A stretch of 64,000 nucleotides of DNA from Flavobacterium ginsenosidimutans (lineage in GTDB: Bacteria; Bacteroidota; Bacteroidia; Flavobacteriales; Flavobacteriaceae), in NCBI RefSeq assembly GCF_003254625.1, contig NZ_QJRJ01000076.1, positions 62,001 to 126,000 on the forward strand, in the 5' to 3' direction. Of this stretch, positions 52,533 to 60,999 are shown one piece after another (positions within the stretch are counted from its first letter, which is position 1; every line of letters begins with the position of its first letter). Under the pieces are notes generated by a model that made no database searches, was not told where the DNA came from, and saw only the letters and a list, made by a program, of their open reading frames with translations. The position numbers were made by a program, and so were the translations under genes.

Positions 52533-53603
52533 ATGAAAAAACACAACTACAGCGCAGGACCAAGTATTTTACCTCAGGAAGTTTTTGAGAAGGCATCAAA
52601 AGCAATTTTAAATTTTAATGATTCAGGATTATCTATTCTTGAAATTTCGCACCGAAGCAAAGATTTCGTTGCTGTAATGGAGGAAGCTCGTTCCCTTGCT
52701 TTAGAATTATTAGGACTTCAAGGAAAAGGTTATCAGGCTTTATTTTTACAAGGTGGTGCAAGTACAGCATTCTTAATGGCACCATATAACTTAATGAAAG
52801 AAAACGGAAAAGCAGCTTATTTAGATTCAGGAACGTGGGCAACTGCGGCGATCAAAGAAGCGAAACTTTTCGGTGAGACTGTTGTCGTAGCTTCTTCAAA
52901 AGAAGACAATTATACTTATGTTCCAAAAGGTTACGAAATTCCAGCTGATGCTGATTATTTCCACTGCACAAGTAACAATACCATCTTTGGAACTCAAATG
53001 AAAGAATTCCCATCAACAAACGTACCTGTTGTATGCGATATGAGTTCTGATATTTTTTCACGTGAGTTAGATTTCTCTAAATTTGACTTAATCTATGCTG
53101 GAGCTCAAAAAAATATGGGACCTGCTGGAACTACTTTAGTAGTAGTAAAAGAAGAAATCTTAGGCAAAAATGGAAGAACTATTCCAAGTATGCTTGATTA
53201 CGCTAAACACATTAAAGGAGAAAGTATGTACAATACTCCACCTGTATTTGCTGTTTACGTTTCTCTTTTAACATTACAATGGATTAAAGAAAAAGGCGGA
53301 ATCGCTGCTGTTGAAAAATTAAACAACGCAAAAGCGGAATTACTTTACGCTGAAATCGACAGAAACCCATTATTCAAAGGCGCTGCTGCAATAGAAGATC
53401 GTTCTAACATGAACGTAACTTTCTTATTGAACAATCCTGAACACACTGAAACTTTTGACGCTTTATGGAAAGCTGCAAACATTTCTGGATTGCCAGGCCA
53501 CCGTTCTGTTGGTGGTTACAGAGCTTCTATCTACAACGCTATGCCAATTGAAAGCGTTCAGGTTTTAGTTGATGTAATGAAAGCATTGGAAACTAAAGTT
53601 TAA
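52533..53603 (+). CDS. serC: phosphoserine aminotransferase
   Basis: A 356-aa PLP enzyme of class V that converts 3-phosphohydroxypyruvate and glutamate to phosphoserine (serine biosynthesis), and also acts in pyridoxal synthesis. 'NYSAGPSILPQEVFEKAS' is the family start, 'LFLQGGASTAFLMAPYNL' binds phosphate, and the PLP lysine is K193 in 'AGAQKNMGPAGTT'. The C-terminus has 'SGLPGHRSVGGYRASIYNAM'. It lies 145 nt upstream of serA, which supplies its substrate, so the two genes form the serine pathway unit. Confidence 0.95.
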   Translation: MKKHNYSAGPSILPQEVFEKASKAILNFNDSGLSILEISHRSKDFVAVMEEARSLALELLGLQGKGYQALFLQGGASTAFLMAPYNLMKENGKAAYLDSGTWATAAIKEAKLFGETVVVASSKEDNYTYVPKGYEIPADADYFHCTSNNTIFGTQMKEFPSTNVPVVCDMSSDIFSRELDFSKFDLIYAGAQKNMGPAGTTLVVVKEEILGKNGRTIPSMLDYAKHIKGESMYNTPPVFAVYVSLLTLQWIKEKGGIAAVEKLNNAKAELLYAEIDRNPLFKGAAAIEDRSNMNVTFLLNNPEHTETFDALWKAANISGLPGHRSVGGYRASIYNAMPIESVQVLVDVMKALETKV

Positions 53604-53614
53604 TCTTTTTTTCG

Positions 53615-53737
53615 GTTAATCGTTAATTTGTTTAACTGTTTAATCGTAAAAAATGTTTCCTTTAGAAAAATATCAAAAAAGAAAAATCAAATAGCTGGTT
53701 TATCGATTAAACAAATAAACGATTTACCAAATAAACA
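53615..53737. repeat. AT-rich inverted repeat between serC and serA
   Basis: Arm 53615-53647 (ending CTGTTTAATCG) and arm 53705-53737 (beginning CGATTAAACAAATAAACG) are imperfect complements about 33 nt long, separated by 57 nt. They occupy most of the serC-serA gap and would be mutually exclusive with simple read-through structure. Confidence 0.65.
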
Positions 53738-53748
53738 ATAAACACACA

Positions 53749-54699
53749 ATGAAAGTATTAGCAAATGATGGAATTTCTAAAAGCGGAATTCTAGCCTTAG
53801 AAAAAGGTGGATTTGAAGTTATAACTACAAAAGTAGCTCAAGAACAAGTAGCTAACTATATCAATGAAAATAATGTTGACGTAATTTTAGTTCGTAGTGC
53901 AACTAAAGTTCGTAAAGATATAATCGATGCTTGTCCTGGTATCAAAATCATCGGTCGTGGTGGTGTTGGTATGGATAATATCGATGTGGATTATGCTAAA
54001 AGCAAAGGAATTCATGTAATTAATACTCCTGCTTCATCTTCAGAATCTGTTGCTGAATTAGTGTTTGGACACTTATTTTCTGGTGTTCGTTTCTTGCATG
54101 ATTCTAACAGAAATATGCCTCTTGAAGGAGATTCAAACTTTGACGGTTTGAAAAAAGCTTACGCGAACGGAACTGAATTAAGAGGAAAAACTCTTGGTAT
54201 TGTTGGTATTGGTCGTATCGGGCAAGCTACTGCAAAAATGGCGCTTGGTTTAGGTATGAAAGTTATCGCTGCTGACAGCTTTATTCCTGAAGTAGATGTA
54301 AAAGTTGAGTTTTTTGACGGACAATCTATTACAACTAAAATCGTTTCTCAATCTTTAGAATCTTTATTTAAAGAAGCAGATTTCATCACATTACACGTTC
54401 CTGCTCAAGATGGTTACATCATCGGAGAAAAAGAATTTGAAATCTTAAAAGATGGTGTTGGAATCGTAAACTGTGCTCGTGGTGGTGTTATTGATGAAGT
54501 AGCTTTAGTAAAAGCTTTAGATTCAGGAAAAGTTGCTTTTGCTGGTTTAGATGTTTTCGAAAGCGAGCCAAAACCAGAAATGGCAATCTTAATGCACTCT
54601 AAAATTTCATTGACTCCACACATTGGAGCCGCAACTGGAGAAGCACAAGACAGAATTGGTACTGAATTAGCATCACAAATCATTACTTTGTTAAGCTAA
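53749..54699 (+). CDS. serA: D-3-phosphoglycerate dehydrogenase, short form
   Basis: A 316-aa D-2-hydroxyacid dehydrogenase. NAD site 'LGIVGIGRIGQATAKMAL' (GxGxxG); catalytic residues are the arginine in 'VNCARGGVIDE', the glutamate in 'DVFESEPKP' region and histidine in 'LTPHIGAATGEAQ'. Placement after serC supports the SerA role, oxidising 3-phosphoglycerate. It ends after the dehydrogenase core, without the ACT domain of feedback-regulated PGDHs, so serine inhibition through an ACT domain is not expected. A strong terminator follows 25 nt later. Confidence 0.9.
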   Translation: MKVLANDGISKSGILALEKGGFEVITTKVAQEQVANYINENNVDVILVRSATKVRKDIIDACPGIKIIGRGGVGMDNIDVDYAKSKGIHVINTPASSSESVAELVFGHLFSGVRFLHDSNRNMPLEGDSNFDGLKKAYANGTELRGKTLGIVGIGRIGQATAKMALGLGMKVIAADSFIPEVDVKVEFFDGQSITTKIVSQSLESLFKEADFITLHVPAQDGYIIGEKEFEILKDGVGIVNCARGGVIDEVALVKALDSGKVAFAGLDVFESEPKPEMAILMHSKISLTPHIGAATGEAQDRIGTELASQIITLLS

Positions 54700-54723
54700 T
54701 TAACTATAAATTAAATTACTTGT

Positions 54724-54768
54724 AAGGGATTTATTAACATTGTTTAATAAATCCCTTTCTTTTTTTGT
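54724..54768 (+). terminator. terminator of serA
   Basis: Perfect 14-bp stem: AAGGGATTTATTAA (54724-54737) with TTAATAAATCCCTT (54744-54757), then T-rich tail. Confidence 0.92.
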
Positions 54769-54769
54769 T

Positions 54770-54777
54770 TAAATTTG
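54770..54777 (+). promoter_or_regulatory. -7 box of the DUF937 gene
   Basis: TAAATTTG, exact TAnnTTTG match, 25 nt before the ATG at 54803, just past the serA terminator. Confidence 0.5.
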
Positions 54778-54802
54778 AATTCTAATCTAAATCCTTAATA
54801 TC

Positions 54803-55366
54803 ATGTTTGAACAATTAACCCAATTAGTACAACAATATGGAGGCGATGCAGTTGTAAACAATACCGCTGTCCCAAACGAACATAATGACGCCGTAATTAA
54901 TGAAACAAGCAATTCTATTTTTGAAGGATTAAAAAAAATTGTTTCTGAAGGAGGTACAGATCAAATCGCTGGATTATTTAACGGAAACTCACCTATTGAC
55001 AGTTCAAATCCAGTAGTACAGCAAATTCAACAGCAGTTAAGCGGAAACCTTGGAGAAAAATTTGGATTAAGCAGTGCAGATTCTAGCGGAGTTGCTTCAA
55101 ATTTGATTCCACAAATTTTAGGTTCTTTAGTGAATAAAGCAAAAGATCCAAACGATAATAGTTTCCAAATTTCAGATATTATAAATTCTATTTCAGGAAA
55201 CAGCGGACAAGCTTCTGGAATAATGGATACCATTTCTAAATACGGAATGCAATTTGGACTTGACCAAAACAACGACGGAAAAGTTGACGTAGCAGATGTT
55301 CTTGTTGTTACAAAAAGTAAAGGAGGAATCGCAGGCTTTATAGGGAAGTTATTTGGAAGCAAATAA
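54803..55366 (+). CDS. DUF937 family protein with EF-hand-like motif
   Basis: A 187-aa cytoplasmic protein. The N-terminal 'FEQLTQLVQQYGGDAVVNN' and repeated helical 'FEGLKKIVSEGG' and 'QQIQQQLSGNLGEKFGL' fit the DUF937 (YidB-like) family of unknown function. Near the C-terminus 'LDQNNDGKVDVADVLVV' (about residues 151-167) reads as a single EF-hand-like calcium loop with Asp, Asn, Asp, Lys, Asp positions. The C-terminus is glycine-rich ('KSKGGIAGFIGKLFGSK'). It has its own promoter and terminator. Confidence 0.82.
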   Translation: MFEQLTQLVQQYGGDAVVNNTAVPNEHNDAVINETSNSIFEGLKKIVSEGGTDQIAGLFNGNSPIDSSNPVVQQIQQQLSGNLGEKFGLSSADSSGVASNLIPQILGSLVNKAKDPNDNSFQISDIINSISGNSGQASGIMDTISKYGMQFGLDQNNDGKVDVADVLVVTKSKGGIAGFIGKLFGSK

Positions 55367-55369
55367 GTT

Positions 55370-55494
55370 GCTAAGTTTCTGAGATACTAAGATACTGAGA
55401 TTTTAATATAAATATTTTAAAGCGGTTTGATAGCAAACCGCTTTTTTGTTTAAAAAACTTAGCATCTCAGCATCTTAGACACTTAGCACCTTAA
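55370..55494. repeat. inverted CTAAG/CTGAG-rich repeat around a terminator
   Basis: AGTTTCTGAGATACTAAGAT-like sequence at 55372-55400 and its approximate complement (AGCATCTCAGCATCTTAGAC-like) at 55459-55490 flank the terminator stem. The arms consist of 9-10-nt sub-repeats (CTGAGATACTAAGATACTGAG). Confidence 0.6.
55419..55447 (+). terminator. terminator of the DUF937 gene
   Basis: AAAGCGGTTTG (55419-55429) pairs with CAAACCGCTTT (55434-55444), loop ATAG, followed by a T-run. Confidence 0.9.
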
Positions 55495-55553
55495 TGAGTT
55501 AGATTCCTGTTAAACTTCTCCTTCTTCTCATCAAATATTCGTAAATTTAAGTC

Positions 55554-55988
55554 ATGAAAAAAATCGTTTCCATAGTAGCAATATTACTGACTATTTTAGC
55601 TTGTTCGTCAGCATCGCAAAATATTGCGAGCAATGATACTGTGCCAAATAAAAAAGGAAATGATACCGTTAGAATTTCGAATGATTCTTTAGAATATGAA
55701 GTAATCATCATCGATAACGGATTTAATTATTGGCTAAATACCAGAGCTTATCCAAGAAATTACCATACGCTAGCATTTTTGGAAAACAAAAATTATCAAT
55801 ATGTAACGGAGTGGAATATTCGTGCTTCTCAACCAAATCGTTACAACCCAAATTTATACGAAATGACTATCGATTACCAGCCGCAAATTCATTATGGATA
55901 TGAAGTAAATTACTTAATTTACAACTACATGATTTATTTTCAAAATACTTACAAACAAAAGCTCGCCGGATATGTTCCGATAAGATAA
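55554..55988 (+). CDS. DUF6146-type lipoprotein
   Basis: A 144-aa lipoprotein; lipobox ILAC with Cys17. The mature part is aromatic-rich: 'VIIIDNGFNYWLNTRAYPR', 'NKNYQYVTEWNIRASQPNR', 'IYFQNTYKQKLAGYVPIR'. Conserved across Flavobacteriaceae as a protein of unknown function (DUF6146, as I recall). It is followed 33 nt later by the DUF6787 gene; conservation of the pair suggests a shared envelope role. Confidence 0.75.
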   Translation: MKKIVSIVAILLTILACSSASQNIASNDTVPNKKGNDTVRISNDSLEYEVIIIDNGFNYWLNTRAYPRNYHTLAFLENKNYQYVTEWNIRASQPNRYNPNLYEMTIDYQPQIHYGYEVNYLIYNYMIYFQNTYKQKLAGYVPIR

Positions 55989-55994
55989 TGTTAG

Positions 55995-56002
55995 TATATT
56001 TG
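55995..56002 (+). promoter_or_regulatory. -7-like box before DUF6787 gene
   Basis: TATATTTG, exact TAnnTTTG match, 20 nt before the ATG at 56022, starting just after the lipoprotein stop codon. No -33 partner is clear. Confidence 0.35.
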
Positions 56003-56021
56003 TAATGATTATAAATAAATA

Positions 56022-56327
56022 ATGGATAGACTTAAAAAACGCTGGGGAATCACTTCCAACCTACAAGCCATAATCATACTTATTGTTTTTGCCATCACCG
56101 GATCGGCATCTGCGTGGATTTCTAGACCTTTTTGTGACTGGGTTGGAATTCACAAAGAAGATTTAGGAGCAGTTTGGTTTACACTTATCCGTTTATTAAT
56201 TATTCTTCCTGTTTATCAAGTTTTATTAGTTGCCATTGGAGCAATTTTTGGACAATTCCGCTTCTTTTGGAATTTCGAAAAGAAAATGCTAAAAAGAATG
56301 GGACTTGGTTTTTTATTTAAAGATTAA
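56022..56327 (+). CDS. DUF6787-type small membrane protein
   Basis: A 101-aa protein with two transmembrane helices, about residues 16-36 ('AIIILIVFAITGSASAW') and 56-78 ('LLIILPVYQVLLVAIGAIFG'), and a basic C-terminus ('FFWNFEKKMLKRMGLGFLF') probably in the cytoplasm. 'DRLKKRWGI' at the N-terminus and 'QFRFFW' are the recognisable conserved parts. Function unknown. It is paired with the lipoprotein gene upstream. Confidence 0.75.
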   Translation: MDRLKKRWGITSNLQAIIILIVFAITGSASAWISRPFCDWVGIHKEDLGAVWFTLIRLLIILPVYQVLLVAIGAIFGQFRFFWNFEKKMLKRMGLGFLFKD

Positions 56328-56415
56328 TTTCTTCATTTTTTCACGCTTCTTTTTTTCAAACTGTTCTGGTTAAGATTTATTCTTAATCCTTTTTCCATAA
56401 ATTTTTACTTCACTC

Positions 56416-56443
56416 AATTGAGAAAATATACTTTTTCTCAATT
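56416..56443 (+). terminator. possible terminator of the DUF6787 gene
   Basis: An 11-bp stem with 6-nt loop about 90 nt after the stop codon, but no T-run follows directly; it may instead be an inverted-repeat binding site for control of the lyase gene. Confidence 0.4.
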
Positions 56444-56584
56444 ATTTCGACACACCATTTTTCTTACAGAATCCCTTTATTTATCAAATGCAAACATTAT
56501 AAAAAATTAATAAAAAACATAAACATCTTGTTTTTTAAATCTATTTTTATAAGAAAATAGCAACCAGAACAGGATTGTGCAGGA

Positions 56585-56592
56585 TAGTTTTG
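56585..56592 (+). promoter_or_regulatory. -7 box of the pectate lyase gene
   Basis: TAGTTTTG, an exact TAnnTTTG match, 117 nt before the start codon at 56710; no good -33 box was found at 17-23 nt. Confidence 0.45.
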
Positions 56593-56709
56593 TTTGTAGT
56601 AATACTAAACTTTACAATAGTTAAAAACGACACTTTAAACTGACAATCAGTCATTTAAACCTATCATTTCTAACTAAAATCATTACTTACTAACCAAACC
56701 ACAATTGAC

Positions 56710-59481
56710 ATGTTGAAAAATTACTTAAAACTCTCCGTAATGGCGACAATGATTTGTTTCATTACTCCGAAGGTCAAGATTTTTGCCCAAAATCCGATTG
56801 TAAAAATTGACTTTGACCAGTCAGGAAGACCGAAAGCCGAAGTAAACGACCCCGATTATACTGCATGGGTAATAGCTTCTGGAAACACTAGTACTTATAC
56901 CGAAAACGGAGTCACATTTACCATTACTCGTGTTGGAGATAATGGAGATGCATTAGGAACCAACTGGTACAAAGCTGGAATTCAAGCTCCTTATTATGCA
57001 CGTTTAGTCTGCGATGGACTCACCGTAAAAGGTGCAACAGCAAATCTTGGCGCTCAAATCGAACTTAAAATAAGCGGATTAGCAACTGGAGAACATACAT
57101 TCTTGGCTTTTTTTAATAATGTAGACAGTCCAACGACGAATACTTTTAGTCCAGTTGATATTTCTGTCGATGGAAATTTAATCGTTGATAATTTAATTCC
57201 AACTGTAAGAGCCACAAAAACTGCCGATGCGAAATCGACTTATTTAAAGTTTCAAGCTACAGTAGAAACAGATGTTGTAATATTAATGGCCGCCGAAACT
57301 TCAGGGACTGAAAATGTAAAAAACTTCATTCTTAATGGTTTTGAGCTAAACACGCCTAACATTTTCTATCAGGCTACCAATCCAAATCCGAAACAAAATG
57401 ATGAACATGTTGAACTAACCTCGGGCGGAAAACTGCTGCAATGGACAGCTGCTGCAAATGCCGTTTCGCACAATGTTTATTTTGGAACAGATCAAACATC
57501 AGTTGATAATGCTACGACATCTTCTCCCGAATTTAAAGGAAATCAAGATTTAATTAATACTTCTTACCAACTAAACGGATTATACACTGGAGAAACGTAT
57601 TATTGGCGTATAGACGAAGTTTTAGCAAACGGAGTTGAAAAAGGAAATGTTTGGCGTTTTCGCCCAGCGCAACTTGCTTTTCCTGAAGCTGAAGGATATG
57701 GCCGTTTTGCACGTGGCGGACGTGGCGGAAAAGTTGTTGCAGTAACAAATCTAAATGACAGCGGTCCAGGAAGTTTTCGTGAGGCTGTTACAAATGATAT
57801 CGGACCAAGAACTATTGTTTTTAATACTGCAGGAGTAATTCAATTGCAATCTCGTTTGGTTTTAAGCCAGCCTTACGTAACTGTTGCAGGGCAAACCGCA
57901 CCGGGAAAAGGAATCTGTATTCGTTCTGCTCCTTTTGGCGTCACTGGAAATGATGCAATTGTTCAAAATTTAAGAGTGAGAATTGGCGCGGGACCAACTT
58001 ATGACGGAATGGGATTAACAGGCGCTGACAACAGCATTATAGACCATTGCTCTATCAGTTGGACTATCGACGAATCTTTCAGTTCTAGATCCGGAAAAAA
58101 CATAACGCTTCAGCGAACACTTATTTCTGAAGCCTTAAATGCCGCAAATCATCAAAATTATCCAGCAGGAACAGAACACGGCTATGCGGCTACAATTGGT
58201 GGTGACATAGGAAGTTTTCACCATAATTTATTAGCACATTGTTATGGCCGAAACTGGAGTCTTGGCGGCGGATTAGACGGCAGCGGCGCTTACACAGGAA
58301 AAATGGATATTACCAATAATGTCGTTTACAACTGGGGAGGAAGAACAACCGATGGTGGAACGAAGGAGGTTAACTTCGTAAACAACTATTACAAACCTGG
58401 TGCAGGATCAAAAATATTTGTTGCTTTTAATCAGCAAAATGAAGGTGTAGGAACTGGAATGCAGCGATGCTATTTTAGTGGAAACGTAATGCCAGGGTAT
58501 TTCGATGAGAACAATCAAACCCTTGGAAGAAAAGCTTCAGGCAATACAGTTCCCTATGATAACTTCGTCGATACACCATTTTTCCCTTCGTATGTAACAA
58601 CTCAATCGGCGAAAAATGCTTATAAAATCGTACTTTCTGATGTTGGATGTACACAGCCTGAATTTGACGAACACGATCAGAGGATTATTTCAGAAACTTT
58701 AAACGGAACATATTCTGCAGTTGGAAGTGTAACAGGAAAACCAGGATTTCCAGATAATGAAGCTGACGTTGGAGGTTTTGAAAATTATCCAACCGAAGTA
58801 AGACATCAAAATTGGGACACGGATCAAGATGGACTGCCAAACTGGTGGGAAACTATAATTGGTACAAATGTCAACTCTGCAGTTGGAGATTTCTCTGATG
58901 CCAATGCCGATCCTGATTTGGATGGTTATACAAATCTGGATAAATATTTACAATGGATGTCTGAACCTCATTATGACGCTGTCTTAGGAAACAAAACATA
59001 TATTAATATTCAAAAATTATCTAGAGGTTTTACAAACGGAGTCTCATATTCCTTATCTCAGGTTATAAACGGAAACGCAACACTTTCTGGAGATACTGTA
59101 GAATTTAAACCAAATGCAAAAGGTTTATGCTCTTTCAAATTTACAGTTACAGATGCTGAGGGAGGAACGATGACTCGAAAAGTAAATATACTCAGCGGTT
59201 ACTCGACTTCACCTATAAATGAGATAATAAAGGATCTAATCGATAATTTCAAAGTATGGCCTGTACCAAATACAGGGAATTTCTCTATTTTGTTGGATGT
59301 TGAAGTAGACCAAGCCGAACTTAGAATCTATAATATTTTTGGAAGAGAAATTCAAAAACGCACAATAAGCGGACAAACACAGGAAAATATTAGTATAACT
59401 GAAAAAGGAGTTTTTATCTTAAAAGTTACAGATCCTGACACAAAAAAAATATTATACCTTAAAAAGGTAATCATTCAATAA
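56710..59481 (+). CDS. pectate lyase-like PL1 protein with T9SS sorting domain
   Basis: A 923-aa exported protein (signal to about residue 26, ending FAQ). Residues about 30-215 form a beta-sandwich that may bind carbohydrate ('IVKIDFDQSGRPKAEVNDPDY' in part). About 225-320 resembles FnIII ('GETYYWRIDEVLANG'). The parallel beta-helix lyase, about 325-690, contains 'AEGYGRFARGGRGGKVVAV', 'DSGPGSFREAV', 'NSIIDHCSISWTIDES' and 'NVVYNWGGRT'. A calcium-type linker 'DTDQDGLPNWWE' near 703 and 'DPDLDGYTNLDKY' follow. The last 75 residues are a T9SS type A domain ('VWPVPNTGNFSILLDVEVD' to 'KKILYLKKVII'). It cleaves pectin or a similar uronan outside the cell. No SusC/SusD genes are adjacent, so this is not a full polysaccharide utilisation locus here. 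Confidence 0.88.
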   Translation: MLKNYLKLSVMATMICFITPKVKIFAQNPIVKIDFDQSGRPKAEVNDPDYTAWVIASGNTSTYTENGVTFTITRVGDNGDALGTNWYKAGIQAPYYARLVCDGLTVKGATANLGAQIELKISGLATGEHTFLAFFNNVDSPTTNTFSPVDISVDGNLIVDNLIPTVRATKTADAKSTYLKFQATVETDVVILMAAETSGTENVKNFILNGFELNTPNIFYQATNPNPKQNDEHVELTSGGKLLQWTAAANAVSHNVYFGTDQTSVDNATTSSPEFKGNQDLINTSYQLNGLYTGETYYWRIDEVLANGVEKGNVWRFRPAQLAFPEAEGYGRFARGGRGGKVVAVTNLNDSGPGSFREAVTNDIGPRTIVFNTAGVIQLQSRLVLSQPYVTVAGQTAPGKGICIRSAPFGVTGNDAIVQNLRVRIGAGPTYDGMGLTGADNSIIDHCSISWTIDESFSSRSGKNITLQRTLISEALNAANHQNYPAGTEHGYAATIGGDIGSFHHNLLAHCYGRNWSLGGGLDGSGAYTGKMDITNNVVYNWGGRTTDGGTKEVNFVNNYYKPGAGSKIFVAFNQQNEGVGTGMQRCYFSGNVMPGYFDENNQTLGRKASGNTVPYDNFVDTPFFPSYVTTQSAKNAYKIVLSDVGCTQPEFDEHDQRIISETLNGTYSAVGSVTGKPGFPDNEADVGGFENYPTEVRHQNWDTDQDGLPNWWETIIGTNVNSAVGDFSDANADPDLDGYTNLDKYLQWMSEPHYDAVLGNKTYINIQKLSRGFTNGVSYSLSQVINGNATLSGDTVEFKPNAKGLCSFKFTVTDAEGGTMTRKVNILSGYSTSPINEIIKDLIDNFKVWPVPNTGNFSILLDVEVDQAELRIYNIFGREIQKRTISGQTQENISITEKGVFILKVTDPDTKKILYLKKVIIQ

Positions 59482-59485
59482 AATA

Positions 59486-59522
59486 AAAAAGGTCTTTTCA
59501 ATAACAGAAAAGACCTTTTTAC
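59486..59522. terminator. bidirectional terminator after pectate lyase
   Basis: Fourteen-bp stem, AAAAAGGTCTTTTC (59486-59499) with GAAAAGACCTTTTT (59507-59520); serves the lyase (+) and the small membrane protein gene (-). Confidence 0.9.
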
Positions 59523-59541
59523 TTTTAAAGCTTTAAAAAAG

Positions 59542-59832
59542 CTATTTATTTCTTTCTGCAAAAAAATAAGTATAAATCCATGTTAAAGTAAACGAAGGAA
59601 TCACATCTGTAAAAGGCAGTATTTCTTCCAGAAATGTCAAAACCCCAGCAACTTTCCCTACTCTTCCTTTATACATCTTTGCCATAATTATTGCAGCAAT
59701 TGGCGCCCAGACCACATCTGAAAACTCACCCAAAAGAGGAATCGAAAAAGAAATCATACCAATTCCGTCCAAAACTAAACCAATAAGCAGTTTTGACATT
59801 CTATTATCCTCTACAGCTTCTAAATCTTGCAT
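59542..59832 (-). CDS. small membrane protein of unknown function
   Basis: A 96-aa hydrophobic protein. Helices lie around residues 13-35 ('KLLIGLVLDGIGMISFSIP') and 40-55 ('VVWAPIAAIIMAKMYKG'), with a third near 70-90 ('IPSFTLTWIYTYFFAE'). The N-terminus is acidic ('MQDLEAVEDNRM'). No family is certain; it looks like an inner-membrane protein. It stands alone, convergent with the pectate lyase gene. Confidence 0.65.
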   Translation of the reverse strand: MQDLEAVEDNRMSKLLIGLVLDGIGMISFSIPLLGEFSDVVWAPIAAIIMAKMYKGRVGKVAGVLTFLEEILPFTDVIPSFTLTWIYTYFFAERNK

Positions 59833-59937
59833 AACACATTCACTTTTAAGTTATTCGAAATTAAAAATAAATTCACGAAACTTTATTATTTCTTTTCTAA
59901 ATTTAATTTCCAAGATTCCCATATCAATTTACGTACC

Positions 59938-60006
59938 GATTTTAGATTTTAGATTTTAGATTTTAGATTTTAGATTTTAGATTTTAGATTTTAGATTTTA
60001 GATTTT
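59938..60006. repeat. GATTTTA tandem repeat (9.9 copies)
   Basis: Nine exact copies of the 7-nt unit GATTTTA run from 59938 to 60000, followed by GATTTT to 60006. No CDS overlaps it. Heptanucleotide arrays of this kind can vary in copy number by slippage. It lies about 115 nt upstream of the ABC ATPase start, near its likely promoter. Confidence 0.95.
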
Positions 60007-60071
60007 CTAAAAGTCGCTTCGCTCCTTTTTGGAATTTGGAATTTTACATATTGGAATTTAATTTTTTAGAA

Positions 60072-60102
60072 TTTGATTTTGATCATAATCTTCGTTTCTT
60101 TG
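60072..60102 (+). promoter_or_regulatory. promoter-like pair before the ABC ATPase gene
   Basis: TTTG at 60072-60075, 19 nt, then TTTCTTTG at 60095-60102 (one mismatch to TAnnTTTG), 18 nt before the ATG. Confidence 0.5.
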
Positions 60103-60120
60103 TAAAAACAGTTTCATTAC

Positions 60121-60999
60121 ATGATACACGCAAAAAATATACATAAATTCTACGACAAACTTGAAGTTTTAAAAGGAGTCGATTTACATATCAAAAAAGG
60201 CGAAATTGTTTCTATTGTTGGTGCTTCGGGTGCTGGAAAAACGACTTTGTTACAGATTTTAGGAACTTTAGATAAACCAGACCATAATCCTGAGTCATCT
60301 TTGACGATTAATGGTAAAAATGTTCTGGAACTTCAAGACATCAAAAATGACAATTCAAAACAAGAAAAGACATTTAAAATCATTACTGGTTTAGGTTCTT
60401 TTTATATCATTCTATTAGCCGTTTTTTTATTGTTTTTTAGAAGTAAAGTAGAGAACGATATTTTTGGTTATGCCACATGGGGAATATTATGTATGCCTAT
60501 TTTTTTATTGGCGGTTTACTACAATCGTTATTTTAAAAAGAAAAGCAAACAAGACAAAATATTATCCGATTTTAGAAACTTAAATTTAGGTTTTATATTT
60601 CAGTTTCATCAGCTTTTACCTGAGTTTACAGCTTTAGAAAATGTTTGTATTCCGGCGCACATTGCAGGTAAAAAACCATCTGAAACAGAAAAAGAAGCTG
60701 TAAAACTCCTTAATTATTTAGGACTTTCACACAGAATCAATCATAAACCAAGTGAACTTTCGGGCGGAGAACAACAGCGTGTTGCGGTTGCAAGAGCTTT
60801 GATCAACAAGCCAGATGTCATTTTTGCCGATGAACCTTCTGGAAATTTAGATACTCATTCTGCCGAAAATCTTCATCAATTGTTTTTTCAGCTTCGAGAT
60901 GAGTTTGGACAGACTTTTGTCATTGTAACACACAACGAAGAATTGGCTAATATGGCCGATAGAAAATTGGTAATGTCTGACGGGCAAATTCTTAATTAA
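60121..60999 (+). CDS. LolD/MacB-type ABC ATPase with a two-helix membrane insertion
   Basis: A 292-aa ABC ATPase; relatives of the LolD kind are about 220-230 aa. Walker [10 protein letters not shown] at residues 34-42, Q-loop Q161 in '[18 protein letters not shown]', signature '[15 protein letters not shown]', Walker B '[12 protein letters not shown]', His switch 'IVTHNEELA'. Lipoprotein-releasing LolD members share the '[14 protein letters not shown]' run. Between Walker A and the Q-loop, about residues 75-146 are an insertion with two hydrophobic stretches, 86-106 ('[19 protein letters not shown]') and 116-135 ('[17 protein letters not shown]'), flanked by lysines. LolD is usually membrane-associated only through LolCE, so this protein may be anchored itself. 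The stop overlaps the next gene's ATG by one base. Confidence 0.85.
   Translation: MIHAKNIHKFYDKLEVLKGVDLHIKKGEIVSIVGASGAGKTTLLQILGTLDKPDHNPESSLTINGKNVLELQDIKNDNSKQEKTFKIITGLGSFYIILLAVFLLFFRSKVENDIFGYATWGILCMPIFLLAVYYNRYFKKKSKQDKILSDFRNLNLGFIFQFHQLLPEFTALENVCIPAHIAGKKPSETEKEAVKLLNYLGLSHRINHKPSELSGGEQQRVAVARALINKPDVIFADEPSGNLDTHSAENLHQLFFQLRDEFGQTFVIVTHNEELANMADRKLVMSDGQILN

Larger units (their letters stand above)
56328..56709. other. 382-nt intergenic region upstream of pectate lyase
   Basis: No gene is seen. It holds an 11-bp perfect hairpin (AATTGAGAAAA at 56416-56426 with TTTTCTCAATT at 56433-56443, loop TATACT) and a -7 box (56585-56592). The long leader after the -7 box, about 110 nt, could carry regulatory structure. 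Confidence 0.7.

Noticed and set aside
56416..56443. Strong terminator after the DUF6787 gene
   Set aside because: Good stem but no T-run, so it is listed at low confidence only.
59938..60006. Could the GATTTTA array be a CRISPR?
   Set aside because: The unit is 7 nt and has no spacers; no cas genes nearby.
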